Source: Vitellaria paradoxa (lineage: Eukaryota > Streptophyta > Magnoliopsida > Ericales > Sapotaceae). Taken from it: a stretch of DNA of 64,000 nt. The position numbers were made by a program, and so were the translations under genes. Of the stretch, positions 34,841 through 47,706 are shown piece by piece. The stretch's first letter is position 1, and each line of letters begins with the position of its first letter. The stretch is taken from assembly GCA_019916065.1 (NCBI GenBank), contig CM034236.1:23162941-23226940 (forward strand), read 5' to 3'. A model generated the notes under the pieces. The model had not been told where the DNA came from. It made no database searches and saw only the letters and a list, made by a program, of their open reading frames with translations.

Positions 34841-37800
34841 TAGGTCAGAATACCTAAGGGACAGTGGGAGTCTAGCATTGCATGTTATATGTTGATGTGA
34901 CATAATTGAAATTTTGTCATTTTCATGGGGTGGACCTATTAGTACTTTGTGGTAAGGATTATGGTGGAGATGGTTAGGACCAAATGCTACTAGAACCTTG
35001 ATTGTATTGTTTGGAGATATGAGGATTTGGTAAACACCCCTAGCTAATGATAAGTAAGTTTGATATGTGAGTAAATGGTGTAATCATTAGAGGTTTGTGA
35101 ACCTAGAAGTAATGTTTGACAGATGTTTTAATGGTAGACTTGGCAATCTGAAAGATGATTTGAAGTGATTTTGGATATGATTGAAAGTTTGTAAGTGTTA
35201 AGGGGTTTAGAGAGTCTAAGGTTGTGATTTTGGGATTTATTGAGGCTACCTTTTATTGGTGGGAATTGTGAGATTATGGAATGAATTTGAAGTAGAAATG
35301 GCAATAGTAGAGAATTTAATCTTAAAATGTACGAGTTACTAACTTGATGAGCGGTAATTGATTATTATAATGGATTAGTGATAACTGGTTATATGATAAT
35401 ATGGTGGTTTAGATTTGTGATGAGGTGACCCTTTTAGTAAATAATATTAGGCATGATGGGAAAAACTTTGTGTTCACATGGTCAATTGGAGATTAAATGA
35501 AAAGGAGTCTAAGTGTCGTCTTGAAAGCAAGGTGTTGATTTTGGATGTGATACTTGGGATTTTGGATGTGATCCTTGGGAGTCTAAGTCCCAAGGGTTGG
35601 CTTGACTTTCATAGATTTCATATTAGATGTCGCTATTATTTTTCTGTTAGGCCATATTCTATAGCACCACTAAAGTCTTGGAAGTTTGGAATTAAATCAA
35701 ATGCTTGTGAGTCGATGATTCTATAAGATATAACATTGGACACTGGGGACATTTGAGATTCTTGTTAAGAGGAATAGTAAAAAGTTTGGGTCTCGAGTAA
35801 AACTGAAGTTAGTAAATTTGGTGGTAATTAAGGCAGCATGTTGCTTATTAAGTATTGATATTCCGACTGAACCATTGAGCATCAAGAATAATAACTGTTG
35901 AATTGGTTTGCATGAGACAAAGTATGGAGATAGGTGACATTTGGTCGGATGATTTTGAGGGATTAGTGTAATAGTTAAGTATAATCAAGAATGTGTTTTG
36001 ATGATTAAGCTTTATGGATTTGGTGGAGTACCACCTTTATCTTACTTAAGTACCTCTTAGCTAATGGACTTGTTGATTTAAGTGAATAGGGAAAGAGCAC
36101 AAATATTTGGGATAATGAGAGTGAGAATATTTTATGGCACAGAACATATGTTGAATGAAATTTTATGATTTTTTTTTTTTACTTGAAGAAGGGATTGCTT
36201 TTAATATTGTGAAGGGTTACGAGAAAGATTGAGTTATGTGATAATGTCTAATTATTAGGTGGCAATATTAATTGAGGACATTGGAATTATATGAGGAGGA
36301 TTTAACTGTACCTAATTCAGTGTTAGCTAAGATATTTTAGCACTGAATTCTTAATGTGGTTAAGTAAACTAAGAGAATAGTTTGGAATGCATTAGAACAT
36401 AAGGACGCCAAAGGTAGTTGTTTATGTAAGGTAAACTGACTATGAAGTAAAGTGAAAGAGTGGAATGTTAAAAAGGGGTTGATTTAAGGATCTCCCACAT
36501 TATTTGAGTGAGGTTGAAGATATGAGCGATGTTTTGAGTTAAAAGTCGAAAGGTCTGTACATTGCTAAAGTAACTTTCAGTGAATGTTTGAGATTTCAAG
36601 ATTCCTTGGGATGAGGTTAATGGTAATAGAGGCATAAATTTCAAATGGTGAGTTACTCAAAGATGATATAGGAAGGTTATACCGCATGTTACTTATTGCA
36701 CTTTATATATACTGCAAGATGAATCCTAGAAATTCTAAACTTTGAAAGGAACTGATCATAGCTGAATCCATGTTTTATTGAATTCTTGATTGCTACTTGC
36801 ACATTAAATGTTGAAAATACCTTTGAGTTGAATGTTCTCTAAACTGTTATGTTGATAATCATTTGGTTTGGCCACTTGAAATTTTGGATTACCGAATTGT
36901 GCTAAAGTTGTCACACTAAGGAAATTCTTTCATCTTTGTGTTGTTTACTTGAAACTTGATGGCATTGCTATTTTACTGATGCTGGTAAAACGCACTATTG
37001 TAACCTTGAAATGGCTATTGTGTTGAACTTGGTTCAATGTTGGTTATATTTCTTGAATGGCTAATTCGATCCACTGCATCACAAATGTGGCTACTATGAT
37101 TTGAATTCCTTAATTGAGAAATGCTAATGGGTGAGGAAATGGACATGTATGAATTGAAAATTTGAACCTATTTGGTTATCTAAAAGGATGTGCTAATGAG
37201 TTATGATAATGTATTATGGTAATGTATTATGGTAATGTATTATGATAGTGTAATATGGTAATGTGTTATACTAATGTGTTATGGTATTGTGTGAATTGAA
37301 ATGCTAATATGTTATGGTAATGTGTTATGGTAATGTGTGAATTAAAAATTTGAACTTGAGTGGTTGTTCTTAACCTTTTGAGTGTTGAGGCATTTGACTT
37401 TATAGAAAGGTCTAGTTGTGGAAACTTGCTTGATTAAGTGGTTTTGGGCTTGAGTGTTATGATGATATCGAGGATATACCTTGACAATGTTATGGAGAGG
37501 GGGACATGGGATCCCAGTCGTGGGACTGTTTTTAATTAGAAAACACATGAGTATACAGAGGTAGCTATAAATTGATGATTTGAGCTTAAGAATGAGTAAG
37601 TGTATTGTAAGTAGATGAACTTTGGGAAGAAGGGGGTTTAGAAGTCTATTTCAATTAATGCCATGGTAAGATATGGTAATACTAAGAGATATAGTGAAAT
37701 AAAATACAAGGTGATATTCATGAAAGTTTTGAAAGCATTTTAAAGGAGTTTACTAGCTAATTGCTTAAAAGAAGAAAGAGAAAATATGTGTTAAGGGTTG

Positions 37801-39999
37801 ATGCAAGGGAAGAAGTTTATTAAATCTGGGAGGTTGATTTGTGTGCTTATGGCATTCATTGGTGAGTTAAACCTGGTATGCCTAGATGATAAAGTAAATT
37901 TATTAATTGGTTGGCTATGCTTGGTGAAATAAACTATTATATGGTGGATGCAAGATTATATAGAAATTTAGTTGTGAAGTAGAGGATAGTATAAAAAGTT
38001 GGAAGTGGGATATTTTGCTTAGTATTTGAAAGTCCAAAGGATGTTTGAAGGCCTCGATTATACTAAACTTATCATATTGGTTAGGCTGTGAGACAATTAA
38101 ATTGGATTCACACAAGTGGTGAATTAAACATTCTAATGTGATCGACTCAGGTATAAGGATATCGGGAGTTTACCTTGAGTACAAATAGAATCAAGAAATT
38201 TATCCTGGACTTACATGTATGAAGAGGATCGTGGCAAATGTGAAGGAGATTAGAACTGATAAGACAGAGGGATTTTGTTTGAATTAAATTTAAGAGTTTT
38301 TGGTATGATGCCTTATGGATTGTGACTCTATATGAGGAATTATGGAATTTAGCCTTAATTACCTGATTGATATGTTTGAATGCAGTTAAGAGATTTATTG
38401 ATGTTTTAAAGGGGTAATCTAAGGTCTAAACACTATAAATGGAAGATGAGTTGAAAAGATAGTTCCAGGACAATATTTTGTGATATTTCCACTATAGATT
38501 AACTAATAGAATTAATAATGTGGAGTGTTTTGATTGTTGTTTAGATGAATGGTAAATTGTGAATGTTCTTCAGTAATTGATGTGTTGCCCATTTGTTGAA
38601 GTCTTAATTATTGGATGAGTATCTATTGAAGTTGAAGCAAAGTTGATGTGGTATGTAAACATGTATATGTTTGTGAATGAAATATCAAGGATGGCAATAA
38701 ACAATTAGTTAAGGAGTTTCTATATGCGATTGTCTATAGATTAAGTTGAAATTTATAATAGTACTGATGTATTCTATGGTTAGTTAAAATGTCGGCTTGC
38801 CAATTGGTTTATAAGGTGTATACATATCTATGTGGGAGTATTGAGCTAAGAGAAGGTAATGACTTCTGGTTGAAAGAGTTAATTGAACTTAGTTTGATGA
38901 GGTTAAAGATTAATTAGCAAGTGCCGTTTACAATTGGAGATAGGGAAAAGGATGAATGCGTGGACTGAAAAAGGATTCCAGAATGGAATAACCAGCCTAC
39001 TCAGTTTTATTTGATAGTTTCTTGAATGGACTAAAACAGTTACATTGGATTTAAAGGTTTGGTAGACTAAGGGAGTAACGTGGGTATATAAAGAAGGGAG
39101 AGTTTGAAATGGGAAACAATGCTTGGAAAGAAGAGATGTATGAATAGAGAAGAAGGATTTCGAAGATAGAAAAAGATAAGGGATTGGTGGTATAGCTTGA
39201 TTAGAGGTTATATCTAGTTGATATCTATTACACTTAAGTATGATACACTTGATGAGGCGTTTATATGTGGTTGGTACCATCTTATGGCAATTTTGAAGGT
39301 TGATTTCAACCTCAAGTTTAGTATAGTAATAATGTGATCTATTTGGTTTGTGATATAGTTTTGATTGGATGGTCCCCAATCTCAGTTACAAAGGAATTAA
39401 ATGTTAAGGTCAGGGGTTTCAATGTTGGACCCATAGGGAGAGACTTGGAAGCAATAGAAAGGTGACCTTTTTTTAGGAAATGGTGAATCTAGTACAAGAT
39501 AATCTATGTTAGAGGCAAATTGGGTAAATAAGTGTATTAAGGATATCATCATTTCTTAACTGAGAAATATTGATTAAAAAGAGAGATGTTATGGAGATTT
39601 AAGGAAGTCTAAACATTGGGATGTGTGGGAAGAGAAGAAATTCAATTTTATGAAGAAAGGAGATTGATAGGAAAGGTGATCGAATGGAGTATTGTGAGAA
39701 ACCATATAGTAAGAGATGAAGGATAAGGATTTGAAAATTTGGTTGCTATTACTTGAGTTTACAGATGCACAGTGAAGCTATAATTATTAGTGTTTTTGAA
39801 TTGTTATGATTAATTTGTAAAGTGATTTGAATATTGATTCATTAAAATAAATTTCAAGTTTCATATGTGTAAGAAATTTCAGGACGATAAGGGGCATGTT
39901 AAAAGATGTGAGTTTAAGATCTAGAAGAGACATCTGTGACTATTTACCTTGGAGTTTGGATATGATTGTTGTACCAAATTTCGGGGACGAAATTTTTTG
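34841..39999 (+). other. Non-coding interior of element A (about 5.2 kb) with faint gag/protease traces
   Basis: No long open frame on either strand has family character. Faint traces in the order expected for a chromovirus are a YWWE-like gag word near 35255 and a protease-exit-like LDVILG word near 35540, directly repeated once. The same interior, similarly gene-less, is present in element B (minus) and element C. The 158-codon frame on the minus strand at 38903-39379 has no domain character. Confidence 0.65.
37199..37339 (+). repeat. Minisatellite of about 13 bp in element A interior
   Basis: About ten copies of TAATGTRTTATGG-like units with small variations. The equivalent place in element B (about 51860-51890, minus) passes from the ATGAATTGAAAATTT flank directly to following sequence without the array. 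Confidence 0.8.
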
Positions 40000-40012
40000 A
40001 AAGGGGGGAGAA
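40000..40012 (+). other. Polypurine tract of element A
   Basis: AAAGGGGGGAGAA immediately before the TGTAATACCC start of the 3' LTR at 40013, preceded by the GGGGACGAAATTTTTT block conserved in Tekay/Del elements. Confidence 0.85.
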
Positions 40013-43000
40013 TGTAATACCCTGGACTTGTATTAAGGTAAGTATATGGTTTTTGATGTATTTTGGAAGTCAAGATATGTTAATTTAGCGTTATGGATCA
40101 TTTATGGTGTTTTGGAGCTGAGAACTTTGAAGGAATGGGTTATGCAGTCAAAGGTGACATTTTAGCCAAGTGCCGGAAAATGGGGGGAACCTTGGGCACC
40201 CACCTAAAAAGAGCTTATGCGCCCAAGGTCTTGGGCGCCCATCTGAGAAGGGCTTGGGCGCCCAAGGCACAGTGGTTTTGACAGATAAGTGTTTTTTTGT
40301 ATTTTCCAGCTGAGCCTCACCCTATTAACACCTATACCTAGCTAGGGGTGATGGGAAACCCGAAGATTACTATTGAGGGACTTTAAAATGTTGTTATATA
40401 TATATATATATATATGGTTGATTTGATGCAAGAGAGAGAGAGAAGTTACTTGGGATAGGGAGAATCGGGTGAGAAGCAAAGAGGAAGAACAAAGGAGAAG
40501 AACAAGACCACCGGGTAGGGATTTCAAGGTAGGTTCTTCTACCCTTCGTGAAACCCAAATCTCTTTTGCAAGATTGTGATTAGAACCCTAAGAAACCTTC
40601 CTGTGTAATTTATTTCTAGTTTTGATCAAAGAGGGAAGAGATTGAGTCCATCAAAGTTTGAGGGTTTGGAAGCTCAAGACACCTTCATGTTGATCTATCT
40701 TCTTACCACTTGAGGTAGGGATTTAATGCCTCATTCCTATATATGTGTTGTGTAACAAGGAGTAGATTATCATTAGAAAACCCTCTTTAAGTCTTGGTTT
40801 CATGTATGGAATGAAATGAGAGTTATACACATGTCTATATATACGTATAGGTTGAGAGAGTGAAAGTAGTGCCTTGATCTATAACTTGACTTGTGGTTGA
40901 TGAAAACTCAAATTCTTGATTTTGTTTGAAGCCTAAGAACCTTGTGTTGATCTTAGAAACTTGAAACTTGAGGTATTTTTACATTAACTTGGTCAATTTG
41001 AGGTCCTAAGGGTGAAAAACCATAAACCCAAAAACAGGGCATGAAACCCAAAACTTGGCCCAGGCTGTGGGCGCATGAGGGGGACACAGTCAGGTGCCCA
41101 TGAAATTAAGGCATGGGCACCCAAGCCCCTTGGGCGCACGGCTAAGAGTCAGGTTGGGCGCCCACCAAGCCTTGGTCACTTTTTTGACATTGTTTAGTTA
41201 AGCCTTCTACTTTGGGCATATGGTAGTATTGGTAACTTGTTTTTTTAATATGAAACTTTTAATTGATTAATTATATGGATTTTAAGAGGGAAATGAGCTT
41301 TTAAAAGTGATTAAGGAGTGTTTAACTTAAGCTTGTGGGATTTAACTTGAAAGGGGCAAGTGAAAGTCACCTTGAATTGCATGAATTGGAAGTCTACTTT
41401 GAAGTAAGAGTCTCCATTGAATAGTATTGTGAATATGCCTTGATGTAAACTAAATGTTGAGGTATATGAACTTGTGATTGATTAAGTGAAAGGTAACTTG
41501 ACAAAGAGACATATGTTTATAATTTTTGGTAAATGTGAAGTACTTAATATGGTTTGATCAATGTTATATGTAATGAGCTATGGAATGAACCGTAACATTG
41601 ACATGTGTATTGAATGGTACATGTTGATAAATGTTAAATGTTTAATAAGGTTGATCAATGTTGATATGTGATGAATCTTGGGATGAACCGAAAAGTGAAC
41701 TTTTGTTAACAAATGATTGAAATTTAATGAGGCTTGGATTAAATAAAATGAAGAGATGAAATGAGTTTTGCTACATGATGAAATGGAATGTGGTTGTGCA
41801 TGTTGGAAAGTGATGGTGATGAATGTGAATTGTGATTGATGAGTATTGAATGTGAAGAATGATTGGTTGTGTGCCAGGGGCCGTGGTGGGGTAAGAAAAT
41901 AGGAATGGTCGTGAGATTACCCTCGGGTTGAAAGACCCGGAACATACGCAGGGTTTGGTGTCAATGCCAGTGGGTTAGTAGCCCACAACATTGTGTGTGT
42001 TTTGGCTTCTCGTGGCCTTGGACGGCAATTCTAAACGACGACGTCGGTTTATCGTTTCCGTTGGGTACTGGCTCATAAAAAATGATAATGTGTATGCACC
42101 CGACCATCGAGGATTGTATGGTTATGGCTATGTGATTGATTAATGAAATGATGGTACTGTGGATGTGATTTCATGATTGAATGATGAACATATGTAATGT
42201 GGATGTGGATATGTGATTGGTTGTTGGATATGTGATAATGTGATATGGAATATGGTTGGATACAAAGTTGGGAAATTTTAATAATGGAGAATAATTGGAC
42301 TTGAATGCTACACTATGATGTTATTGAATAAAGATAAATATTGTAAATATGGTTATGTGGTCGGCTATGTTTAAACATCAAAGAGATAATTGAAATGTGA
42401 TATGAACACATGTATGGAAATTCAAAGATTAAATATAAATTGGAAACTTAATCCTTCTTATGGTATTATTGTGTAAATATATATATATTCCATGTCGGCT
42501 ATGTAGTTATGTTGATAAATTGTTGTGGCACTAGAACACATTGAGATAACTAAATGCACCATAAAAAAGTATGCACGTTTGGAATACATACCATATATGT
42601 TTGTTTGCGGGATCGTGGGCACAAGTGGATCCGTGCTCACGTCCCTACATATTTTTGACGCAGGTACAGGCTATAACATTCAGATGAACTAATGGGGTTG
42701 GACTAGAAGGGGGTGCATGAGCCTTACCAAGCTTAGCAAAGCTCTTGGTCATCTAGTTTAAATTTCTTTTGGGATTGTAATATTGTACACTTCTAAACTT
42801 TTCGATTTGGTTGTAATGGACTTAAGGCCTAAGTTATGTAACTTGGAAATAGTGTATGGAGTTTGTGACATGGCAATAGTCAAGGTTAAACTTATGTTAT
42901 TCTATCTTATATCTCGGGCTCACTAGCTTACGTTGCGTTGCTCTGATCATAGGATTGGTCATGTTAGCGCATGTTGTGTGTGTTTATTACTCACTCCTTG

Positions 43001-43024
43001 GGTCACGTGATCCGGGCCGTGATA
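40013..43024 (+). repeat. 3' LTR of element A
   Basis: Near-identical to 31809-34824 over its full length, ending CGTGATA (GACA in the 5' copy). The dinucleotide run in the TATA region is longer here than in the 5' copy. Confidence 0.93.
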
Positions 43025-43690
43025 GGCAAAATGCCTATTGCATAGTGTGTGATAGCCAAACCCATAGGACAGATAATTGCCCTCGTATCCCTATTTGTAG
43101 ATAGGTTATACAAGGCTAGCCAATTAGTGAACTCCCAATCCATGCTATAAACCAATACCGCCAATCATATCGTGGACAAACTTTAGGAGGAAATCTTTAT
43201 TCTGAGACATATAATCTAGCAGTGAGGAACCATCCAAATTTCAGTTGGAGAAATGAGGGAGCTCAAATACCACAACCCTATCATGCTCGTTATCCTGTAG
43301 TTCCTCAAGTCCCAATCCCTAATCCAGGATTGTGTCAGAATGTGGGACCATCAAATGCTCCATACATTCCCCCAAATAAAAGGTCCACAGAAGAAACACT
43401 TCAACAATTCATGAATACTCAATCTTCACTTTGAGCCCAAAATAATAGAAATTTGGATGATATCAAGAGTCAATTGACCCTTTTGACTCAAACATTGACT
43501 GCAAAACCAAAGGGTCAATTTCTTGCTCAACCTCGTCCAAACCTAGTGGCTCAAGCTAAACAAGTTGAAGGATCTTCTAATGTGTCTGGGAATGTGGAAC
43601 ACGTGTAAAACATCACAATGCTTAGGAGTGGTAAGATTGTAGATAAAACCATCCATCTAAGGAGGTTGAAACTAGAGAAGAGTTGAAACC
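43025..43690 (+). pseudogene. Athila gag, second part with zinc knuckle
   Basis: After the target duplication the gag frame resumes with a CX2CX4HX4C zinc knuckle (43039-43080; CIVCDSQTHRTDNC). Then come the family words NLAVRNHPNFSWRNEGAQIP (clean piece 43222-43434) and a Gln/Asn-rich tail with LDDIKSQLTLLTQ. The zinc knuckle binds element RNA during packaging. A stop ends the clean piece at 43434 and another follows near 43606. Confidence 0.85.
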
Positions 43691-44845
43691 TAAGCATATG
43701 TTAGATGATAGTAAGAAAGTGGGAAAACAACCGATCATAATTAAGGAGTCCACAAAAGAGGATAAAAAGGAAGATGAAGATGGAAAGAAGAAAGAAAATG
43801 AGGAGGAACCAATGATAATGCCTAGGGAATATGTTCCTAAAGCACCGTTTCCCCAAAGATTCCTGAAAGCTAGGAAGGAAGCCCAAGCAGTTGAATTGCT
43901 AAAGGTATTCAAACAAGTGAAAATTAATATACCTCTTCTTGATGCAATTAACCAAATCCCTTCTTATGCTAAATTTCTTAAGGAATTATGCACTATGAAA
44001 AGGGAATTGAATGTAAAGGAGAAAGCATGCCTCACTAAGCAAGCAAGTGCCATAGTACAATGTCATACTCCCCCGAAATATAAGGACCCTGGTTGTCATA
44101 CTATATCTTGTTATATAGGAAGTATTATATTGGTCGAGCATTGTTTGTTTTGGGAGCAAGTGTAAATTTGCTTCCTTACTTAATGTATAAACAATTAGGC
44201 TTAGGAGAAATAAAATCTACCCGTGCAGATCGATCAATTAAAGTCCCATGTGGTATAGTTAAAGATGTACTGGTACAAGTGGAAAACTTTTATTTTCCAG
44301 TGGATTTCATAATCCTGGACATTCAACCACTTACCAGTTTATCTACACCTAATCAGACACTAGTAATTCTTGGACGACCATTCATAGTAACATCAAATGC
44401 TTTAATCAATTATAGGAATGGGTCCATGAAAATATCTTTTGGTAATATCGAGTTTAAAACTAATATCTTTTATGTTACCAAACAACCAAAAGAGGTGCCT
44501 GATATACAAGAAGTGGACTTAGTTGAAGCTATAGTTCAGGATTACGTGGATCGTGAATTCATTGAGGATCCTTTAAAAAAATCAATTTGCTTTAGTGAGG
44601 AGAAATTGAATTCCACGATGTCAAACCAAGAATTAGGAGCAGTTGTTGATTGGTTAGAGATGTGCCCAATCATATCTGTAGGAAATTGGGTACCAGCCTT
44701 TGAAAGTTTAGGACCACTTTTAAATAAAGCAGAGTCCTCAGAAGTCAAGGCTTCTCATACTAATAGGAAACCCCTACCCCATAATTTAAAGTACGTTTTT
44801 CTAAGTAAGGGGGAAACATACGCTGTAGTTATTTTTCAAAATTGA
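43683..44845 (+). pseudogene. Athila aspartic protease region; catalytic Asp replaced
   Basis: 43683-44110 has a Lys/Glu-rich stretch, then YVPKAPFPQRFLKARKEAQ and INIPLLDAINQIPSYAKFLK, and KYKDPG. A one-base deletion near 44120 shifts the frame, which continues at 44093-44845 with YIGRALFVLGASVNLLPYLM. The family has D-L-G-A-S at the active site; here the Asp codon is GTT (Val, 44147-44149). LGLGEIKSTRADRSIK, VILGRPFIVTSNALINYRNG and MKISFGNIEF follow. The protease would cut Gag-Pol; this copy cannot. Confidence 0.88.
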
Positions 44846-44877
44846 TTATCCATTAAGAGCATATACTAGTTGATCTT

Positions 44878-45700
44878 TTGAAAAGTCATAAGAAAGCTCT
44901 GGGATGGTCAGTGGCAGACTTGACGGGTATAAGTCCTCTCCTTTGCACACATCATATATATTTAGAAGAAGATGCTAAACCAGTTAGTCAAATACAAAGA
45001 CGACTCAGACCGAACATGAAAGAAATAGTTAGAGCTAAAGTTCTAAAACTACTAGATGTAGGAATAATCTATCCAATCTCTAGTTGTAAATGGGTGAGTC
45101 CTACACAGGTAGTTCCTAAAAAATTAGGAGTTACTGTGGTTCGGAATGAGAATAGTGAGTTGGTGCCAACTTGCATACAAACTGGTCCTAAAAAATCAGG
45201 ACTTACTGTGGTTCAAAATGAGAATAATGAGTTAGTGCCAACTCGAATACAAACTAGCTGGTGAGTGTGCATTGATTATAGAAAGCTCAATGCAGTTACA
45301 AGAAAAGATCACATTCCTCTTCCATTCTTAGATCACGTTCTAGAAAAAGCAGCTAGACATGCTTATTATTGCTTTTTAGATGGCTATTTGTGCTATAATC
45401 AAATAGAGGTTGCCTTAGAGGATCAAGCTAAAACCACTTTTACTTGTCCTTTTGGTACTTTTGCATATAAGAGGATGCCCTTTGGCCTATGTAATGCTCC
45501 TACTACCTTTTAACGCTGCATGATTAGTAATTTTAGTGAAATGGTAGAAGAAATTGTCGAGGTATTCATGGACGATTTCTCAGTTTATGTAGATTCATTT
45601 GAGTAGTGCTTAAAGAACCTTGATCTAGTTTTAACACGATGTGAGAAAAAGAACTTAGTGTTAAATTGGGAAAAGTGCCATTTTATGGTCACCTAATGAA
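44878..45700 (+). pseudogene. Athila reverse transcriptase with an in-frame internal duplication
   Basis: Order: HKKALGWSVADLTGISPLLC, HHIYLEEDAKPV, WVSPTQVVPKK, the duplicated segment, VCIDYRKLNAVTRKDHIPLP, FLDGYLCYNQIEVALEDQAK, TFTCPFGTFAYKRMPFGLCN, EVFMDDFSVY with the active-site Asp pair intact, and KNLVLNWEKCHF. Single stops replace Arg before VCIDY (TGA at about 45262), Gln after TTF (TAA near 45512) and others near 45604 and 45695. The domain is otherwise unusually complete. Confidence 0.9.
45115..45258 (+). repeat. 72-bp in-frame tandem duplication inside the Athila RT
   Basis: Units 45115-45186 and 45187-45258 encode two 24-residue versions of PKKxGxTVVxNEN...ELVPTxIQT. Only one copy is present in the family between the WVSPTQVV and RVCIDYRKLN motifs. 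Unit 2 keeps the family-like NELVPTRIQTSW end, and unit 1 differs at about nine bases. Confidence 0.9.
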
Positions 45701-45894
45701 TGGTGTTAGGGCATGTAGTATCTAAAGAAGGTATCCAAGTAGATCAAGCTAAGGTAGAACTGATTCAAAAACTTCCCAATCCTCAATCTGTGAAGGATAT
45801 TCAATCATTTTTGGGGCATGCTGGATTTTACCGAAGGTTTTAATCTTTTAGTGAAATTTCAAAGCCCTTATGTCAATTATTGATGTAAGATACC

Positions 45895-46360
45895 CTATTT
45901 GAATGGACTCCCCAGTGTCAAAAAGCTTTTGATAAGCTCAAGGGTTGTCTAACCACAGCTCCTATACTTCAACCTCCTAATTGGTCACATCCCTTTGAGC
46001 TTATGTGTAATGTAAGTGACCATGCTATTGGAGCTGTGCTAGGACAGAGGAAAGACAAAAAGGCGCATGTTATTTGCTATACAAGTAAAACTTTGAATGA
46101 TGCGTAGGAAAATAACACTACAACTGAAAAGGAATCGTTAGCAGTTGTCTTTGCTCTTAAAAAATTTCATTCTTATCTCAATGGTTCAATAGTTATAGTA
46201 TTCATTGATCATTCAACTCTTAAATACTTGTTAACCAAGCAAGAGGCCAAACTAAAGTTAATCCAGTGGATTTTACATTTGCAAGAGTTTGACCTTGAAA
46301 TAAGAGATAAAAAAGGTGTTGAGAATGTAGCAGCGGATCACTTGTCACATTTACTAATAA
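45895..46360 (+). pseudogene. Athila RNase H, broken
   Basis: Reads FEWTPQCQKAFDKLKGCLTT, APILQPPNWSHPFELMC, NVSDHAIGAVLGQRKDKKAH, ICYTSKTLNDA, a TAG stop, [38 protein letters not shown] and [20 protein letters not shown]. The first catalytic Asp (CDxSD in the family) is Asn here (AAT, 46009-46011), a G to A change, so activity is lost even apart from the stop. Confidence 0.87.
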
Positions 46361-47706
46361 AAACTTACCCAAATGATAGAACTCAAATAAATGATAGCTT
46401 CCCAGATGAACAATTGTTTAACATAGAAGCAATAACAGCCTCCAATCCTCATTGGTATGCTAATATTGCTTATTACTTAGTAACAGGAAAAATCCTAAAT
46501 GAATGGAGCTATAAGGATCAAAAGAAATTCTTAAGAAATGTTAGAGTTTTCTTTTGGGATGATCCCTACTTATTCAAGTATTGCCCCAATCAAGTGATTC
46601 GACGTTGTATCCCTGATTGGGAAGTACCTAGCATACTTAAGTTTTGCCATACCCAAGCTTGTGGTGGTCATTTTTCCACAAACAAAACTGCTGTGAAAAT
46701 CATTCAATGTGGATTTTAGTGACCTTTCTTGTTTAAAGATGTTCATCATTTTTGCACCACATGTGATAGATGCCAACGCTTGGGGAGTTTAACACGTAGA
46801 AACATGATGCCCTTATCCCCTATTCTTGTTTTAAAAATGTTTGATTGTTAGGGAATAGATTTCATGGGCCCTTTCCCAATTGCACGTGAGTATGAATATA
46901 TCGTAGTTGGGGTTGACTATGTCTAAATGGGTTGAAGAAATTGCCACTAGAACTAATGATCATAAAGCCATGCTTAAATTCCTCTATGAGAATATATTCT
47001 CACGTTTTGGAGTACCTCGAGCAATTATTAGTAATGGAGGAAAACACTTCTGCAATCGTCCTGTGGGAACACTATTGCTTAAATATGGTGTAGTTCATAA
47101 AGTTGGTACATCATACCACCTATAGACAAGTGGCCAAGTAGAACTTGCTAATAGAGAGATAAAACAGATTCTTGAGAAAATAGTTAATCTTAACCACAAG
47201 GACTGGTCACTACAATTGTTTGACTCTCTATGGGCATATCATACAGCTTATAAAACAACCTTAGGGATGTCACCATATAGATTAGTTTATGGGAAGCCAT
47301 GCCATTTACCTATCGAATTAGAACGTAAGGCATATTGGGCCATTAAACAATTCAATGCTAACATCGATGAGGCCGGGCTTCACTGTAAACTTTAGATTGT
47401 AGAAATGGATGAATTGAGAAATGATGCTTATGAGAATGCTCAAATTTCCAAAGAAAAGATGAAGAAAGTACACAACCAACATATTGTGAGATGTTCCTTT
47501 CATGAGGGTCAGAAGGTACTTTTTTGTTGATCATGGCTTCATTTATTTCCTGGCAAATTGCAATCCAAGTGGTCTAGCCCATTTATCGTGAAACATGTTT
47601 GTGAACATGGGGCAGTTGAAATAGAAAATCCAAAAAGTAGAAATCGATTTAAAGTCAATGGGCATAGACTTAAACCCTATTTGGAAGATTTTCATTGGTT
47701 TGGTTG
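46361..47706 (+). pseudogene. Athila integrase, broken; one catalytic Asp replaced
   Basis: Connector then zinc finger (HTQACGGHF about 46650, CTTCDRCQRLGSLTRRN about 46756) broken by a TAG at 46717. In the core, GIDFMGPFPIAREYEY carries the first Asp. The second lies in an ISDGGxHF box in the family but is Asn here (AAT, 47033-47035). [13 protein letters not shown] keeps the Glu. [40 protein letters not shown] and a C-terminal [20 protein letters not shown] follow. Stops at about 46850, 46925, 47122 and 47392 interrupt it. Confidence 0.88.

Larger units (their letters stand above)
31809..43024 (+). mobile_element. Element A: complete LARD-like LTR retrotransposon (Tekay/Del-type, non-autonomous)
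   Basis: Two LTRs of 3016 and 3012 bases (31809-34824, 40013-43024), an initiator-Met PBS, a PPT, and a perfect 5-bp duplication GGCAA (31804-31808 and 43025-43029). The 5.2-kb interior has no usable gag or pol. The TTTCGGGGACGAAATTTTTT block just before the PPT and the (G)GGGCGTGACA LTR end are typical of Tekay/Del chromoviruses. The insertion splits the Athila gag. The LTRs differ by scattered mostly transition changes, a few per cent by eye. Confidence 0.93.

Noticed and set aside
38903..39379. 158-codon open frame on the minus strand in the element A interior
   Set aside because: Composition (Ile, Leu, Ser, His, Tyr) reflects AT-rich non-coding DNA, no domain is recognised and nothing in elements B or C supports it.
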